DNA of 64,000 nucleotides, taken from NCBI GenBank assembly GCA_017547165.1, contig JAFYQK010000001.1, positions 315,569 to 379,568 of the forward strand, given 5' to 3'. The position numbers and the translations under genes are program-made. Source of the stretch: Bacteroidaceae bacterium. Lineage in GTDB: Bacteria; Bacteroidota; Bacteroidia; Bacteroidales; Bacteroidaceae. Positions 61,784 through 64,000 of the stretch are shown here, one piece after another. The notes under the pieces are model-generated. The model saw only the letters and a program-made list of their open reading frames with translations, ran no database searches and was not told the DNA's origin. How positions within the stretch are numbered: the first letter of the stretch is position 1; each line of letters opens with the position of its first letter.

Positions 61784-63154
61784 TCAATCCTCCTGTAAAT
61801 AGTCAAAGAGTGTTTCTGTTATTCTATTCTGTTTGCTTATTGTACTATCTATGCTTTCAATTGCAAAACCATCATCTTCAACTTTTACATCAACGACATC
61901 AAGTAGTCTTTTAAGTTTTCCATAATTAAAATACTTGACAGCAATGTCATTTTTATTCAAAAGCATATTTTCGTCATATCCTAACTCCTTTATTAGTTGC
62001 GCATCTTTAGCGTAAATAGTTCCTGCCATAATAAGATTATTTACTTCACGAATCATATAATCACTATGTGTGCTAATAATAATACGCAAATCAAGTTTAG
62101 TTAGGATTGCGAATATTTGCATTAATGATATTTGGACATTCGGATGAAAGTTCATCTCCGGCTCATCTATAATCAATAAATCTCCATTGCGAGCAATATG
62201 TTTTAGGTAAATAACAAGGCTAGACATTGTTTTTACAATAGATGAAGTCAAATGTATTGGTAAATGCTTTGTCTTGCCTACTTTGTCTGAAACAAATTCA
62301 ACATCTCCTGTTCTAGTAATCTTGACTTGGCCTTGCAAAATACCTTTTTCTATTAATTCCGCTATTTCGTAATATGGGCTATTAAACTTTTGAACATTCT
62401 CCAAGTCATTTGCTATACGAAGACTGCTCCTAACAGCCAATGGATATCTTCGAGAGCTACTATTGACCATATCCAAAATATCCAACTCTGAACGATCACT
62501 CTTTTGTTGTATGCGATCAATTAATTCATTTCTTCCAAGAGATAATTCAGTCTTAAATGTATATATAGAGTTTCGTTCTACAGTCAACATTCTTACACCA
62601 CCAGAATTGCGAAAACACAAAAGACGGAAGAAATGATTTATCATTAATCTCAATCCCATTAAACTATCACGTCCTATTGTTGAGTTCTCACCATTCATAT
62701 GGTATATTACCTTATCAGATGAGGCATCTTTTACTATACCAAATTCTTTTTCTCCGTTTTTTGAAATGAGACGACATGGAGATTCGAGTATCCTCTCATA
62801 ATCCCTATCTGATAAGATTAAAGATAATTCAAATTGAGAAAAAAGTTTATCGACAGCAAGATCGCCAATTCCAAAGATGCTACCTAACTTAGCCTTCATG
62901 CTAGCGGCTACATCTTGAATGAAGTTCTCTACTAATTCGCGATTTAATGTAAATTCCTTATACTCATAAAAATGTTTTACAATCTTATCAAGTCCTTTAG
63001 ATTCTACATAATCTGTATTCTCAAAGATTGCATACAAAAGATAAGAAAGATATGTTTTTCCTGTGCTATTTGGGCCACAAAACAATGTTAAAGGCTTTTG
63101 CAAATCAACAACAGCCTTTCTTATAGCTCCTAAATAAGATATTTCTGCAATCAT
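61784..63154 (-). CDS. ABC-type AAA15/OLD-like ATPase
   Basis: 456 residues from MIAEISYLGAIRKA, the normal first strand of such ATPases; an ATG eight codons earlier is possible. Walker A GPNSTGKT (27-34), a long insert of about 220 residues with helices (KHFYEYKEFTLNRELVENFI) and a beta part, then LTSSIVKTMSSLVIYL as signature region, Walker B DLLIIDEPEMNFHP (325-337) and the H-loop IISTHSDYMIREVNNLI. This fits the AAA15/OLD-like group found in defence systems (PARIS AriA, Septu PtuA, Gabija GajA), but there is no TOPRIM domain after it. The nuclease gene follows directly. A+T-rich. Confidence 0.88.
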   Translation of the reverse strand: MIAEISYLGAIRKAVVDLQKPLTLFCGPNSTGKTYLSYLLYAIFENTDYVESKGLDKIVKHFYEYKEFTLNRELVENFIQDVAASMKAKLGSIFGIGDLAVDKLFSQFELSLILSDRDYERILESPCRLISKNGEKEFGIVKDASSDKVIYHMNGENSTIGRDSLMGLRLMINHFFRLLCFRNSGGVRMLTVERNSIYTFKTELSLGRNELIDRIQQKSDRSELDILDMVNSSSRRYPLAVRSSLRIANDLENVQKFNSPYYEIAELIEKGILQGQVKITRTGDVEFVSDKVGKTKHLPIHLTSSIVKTMSSLVIYLKHIARNGDLLIIDEPEMNFHPNVQISLMQIFAILTKLDLRIIISTHSDYMIREVNNLIMAGTIYAKDAQLIKELGYDENMLLNKNDIAVKYFNYGKLKRLLDVVDVKVEDDGFAIESIDSTISKQNRITETLFDYLQED

Positions 63155-63192
63155 ATTAAATAAGTTTATTGAGTACAAACTTTAATAACTCA

Positions 63193-63200
63193 CAAAGGTA
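63193..63200 (-). promoter_or_regulatory. Probable -7 element for the ATPase-nuclease pair
   Basis: TACCTTTG on the minus strand, 38 bases before the ATG at 63154; upstream box not evident. Confidence 0.5.
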
Positions 63201-63308
63201 CTAATAATCTTTCGTCTTTTTCCTTTTTTGTGATGAAAAAATCAACTAAACACCTCATTTTTTTGTCATTTTTACACCTATAAAGCATAAAACAAAGCAA
63301 TCCTTTTG

Positions 63309-63614
63309 TCAGTTTACGCCAATTAATACCTTTTGCCTTATCCTGCTTGCCTCATAGGTATTCAATCGAAACGCCAGTGCAATAACCACTTCAAGATTGT
63401 AGAATGTAGCCCAACTTTTAGACATAACCAAATCGCATCGTTGGGTGCTTACAGGGCAAAGCGTTCCATTCTTATATATAGCTTTGATGGCAGCTCGGAG
63501 TGTCGGGGCTATTACCCCGAACAACTCCACCACTTCCATTTCTGACATCCAAACATTACCGATTGGAATATTCACTCTGCCATTCTCGCTGATTGTTATA
63601 ATTGCCCGTTCCAT
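63309..63614 (-). CDS. RhuM-like small protein of mobile-element type
   Basis: 101 residues. Starts MERAIITISENGRVNIP, has a helical middle (VWMSEMEVVELFGVIAPTLRAAIKAIYKNG) and ends with YNLEVVIALAFRLNTYEASRIRQKV, a segment like the YNLxxIIAxxxRVNSxxA..FRxW core of RhuM-type proteins. The first part can form a helix-turn-helix. Proteins of this kind often lie near integrases or in genomic islands of Bacteroidetes; function unknown. It is short compared with RhuM (over 300), but this length seems usual for the small form. Marks a likely island region at the right end. Confidence 0.65.
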   Translation of the reverse strand: MERAIITISENGRVNIPIGNVWMSEMEVVELFGVIAPTLRAAIKAIYKNGTLCPVSTQRCDLVMSKSWATFYNLEVVIALAFRLNTYEASRIRQKVLIGVN

Positions 63615-64000
63615 AGTTACATTGCTATTGAGATTTCACTAAACGATTGATTAAGTCTATTGCCGAACATCACATACGACATGCTGCTATTCCCCGAATG
63701 GATGACTAAAGCCGAATAGAAGAAGAGAATAAATGGAATTTATGAGGATAATTAAATTTATTAACTAACTTTGCAACGATATCCAAAGTTTACAGGCTTG
63801 GAACTTATAGCCGCAGGCACACTAAACGGAACACTACCCTTAACACAGTAATTAATTTGTATTTTTGGAATAATCTCATAATCCGCTAAGAATAAAAAGT
63901 TTATGCGGAAAGTTCAAGAACGAGGTAATGAGTTGGCAACTGTTCTGATTTCTACATACTTGCGTGATTTGCATTGATGTACAACTCATCTTGGAACAAA
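63615..64000. other. Right-end stretch without a supported gene
   Basis: 386 bases, A+T-rich. A TAACTTTG motif (63767-63774) resembles a -7 element without an upstream partner. Downstream only short frames are seen, the longest starting at 63910 with 24 codons. No repeat or tRNA recognised. Confidence 0.5.

Overview
The window looks like a chromosomal segment of a member of the order Bacteroidales, probably Prevotellaceae. Evidence: several promoters fit the Bacteroidetes form (TTG/TTTG, about 20 bases, then TAnnTTTG). The gene content is also typical of the order: DUF4476, DUF4251 and DUF4301 proteins, an S9 dipeptidyl peptidase, a NADP-type glutamate dehydrogenase, four-helix-bundle (S23) proteins and FtsX/MacB permease clusters. 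Shine-Dalgarno sites are rare. The genus is inference.

Layout. 1-6050: the end of an efflux adaptor gene, a small heat-shock protein, a TonB-domain protein, and an operon on the minus strand made of an ECF sigma factor, a membrane anti-sigma-like protein and two secreted proteins. An orphan PolyVal-type kinase and a four-helix-bundle gene follow, set among short tandem repeats. 6190-27760: a large tripartite efflux locus with TolC, membrane fusion protein, one ABC ATPase and five FtsX-type permeases, all on the minus strand. A divergent NtrC-type response regulator and a soluble histidine kinase face it. A consensus sigma-54 promoter in front of tolC ties the two halves together. This locus is full of dispersed repeats, some of which run into coding sequence. 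28170-32120: secreted or membrane proteins of unknown role, a thioredoxin-like protein and a tRNA-dihydrouridine synthase. 32180-39390: a possible outer-membrane protein, gdhA, tRNA-Glu(CTC), and a four-gene redox/Tat operon: a membrane ferredoxin with an internal Tat-like signal, a Tat-type lipoprotein aldo/keto reductase with two Fe-S motifs, tatA and tatC. 39500-42720: an SGNH hydrolase plus MBOAT acyltransferase pair (polymer O-acetylation), a small lipoprotein and a small winged-helix protein. 42900-53540: housekeeping genes: rel, dipeptidyl peptidase and mutS2 in one operon, a DUF4301 protein, and alkaline phosphatase behind a truncated nuclease gene.

53600-64000 is an accessory, defence-like region. 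A promoter-to-terminator segment of about 350 bases with several stem-loops but no gene looks like an undescribed structured RNA. It is followed by a PLD-nuclease/SNF2-helicase fusion and an Eco57I-type adenine methyltransferase. Converging on these is an ABC-type (AAA15) ATPase coupled by one base to a small PD-(D/E)XK nuclease. A RhuM-like gene lies at the right edge.

Most notable observations: the likely RNA plus restriction island; the membrane ferredoxin that may carry electrons across the membrane beside its own Tat translocase; a pair of MITE-like elements with matching terminal inverted repeats; the sigma-54 switch for the efflux locus; and dispersed repeats that form protein termini in three efflux genes, read in different frames in two paralogues. 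All calls come from reading the sequence alone; no database search was run.
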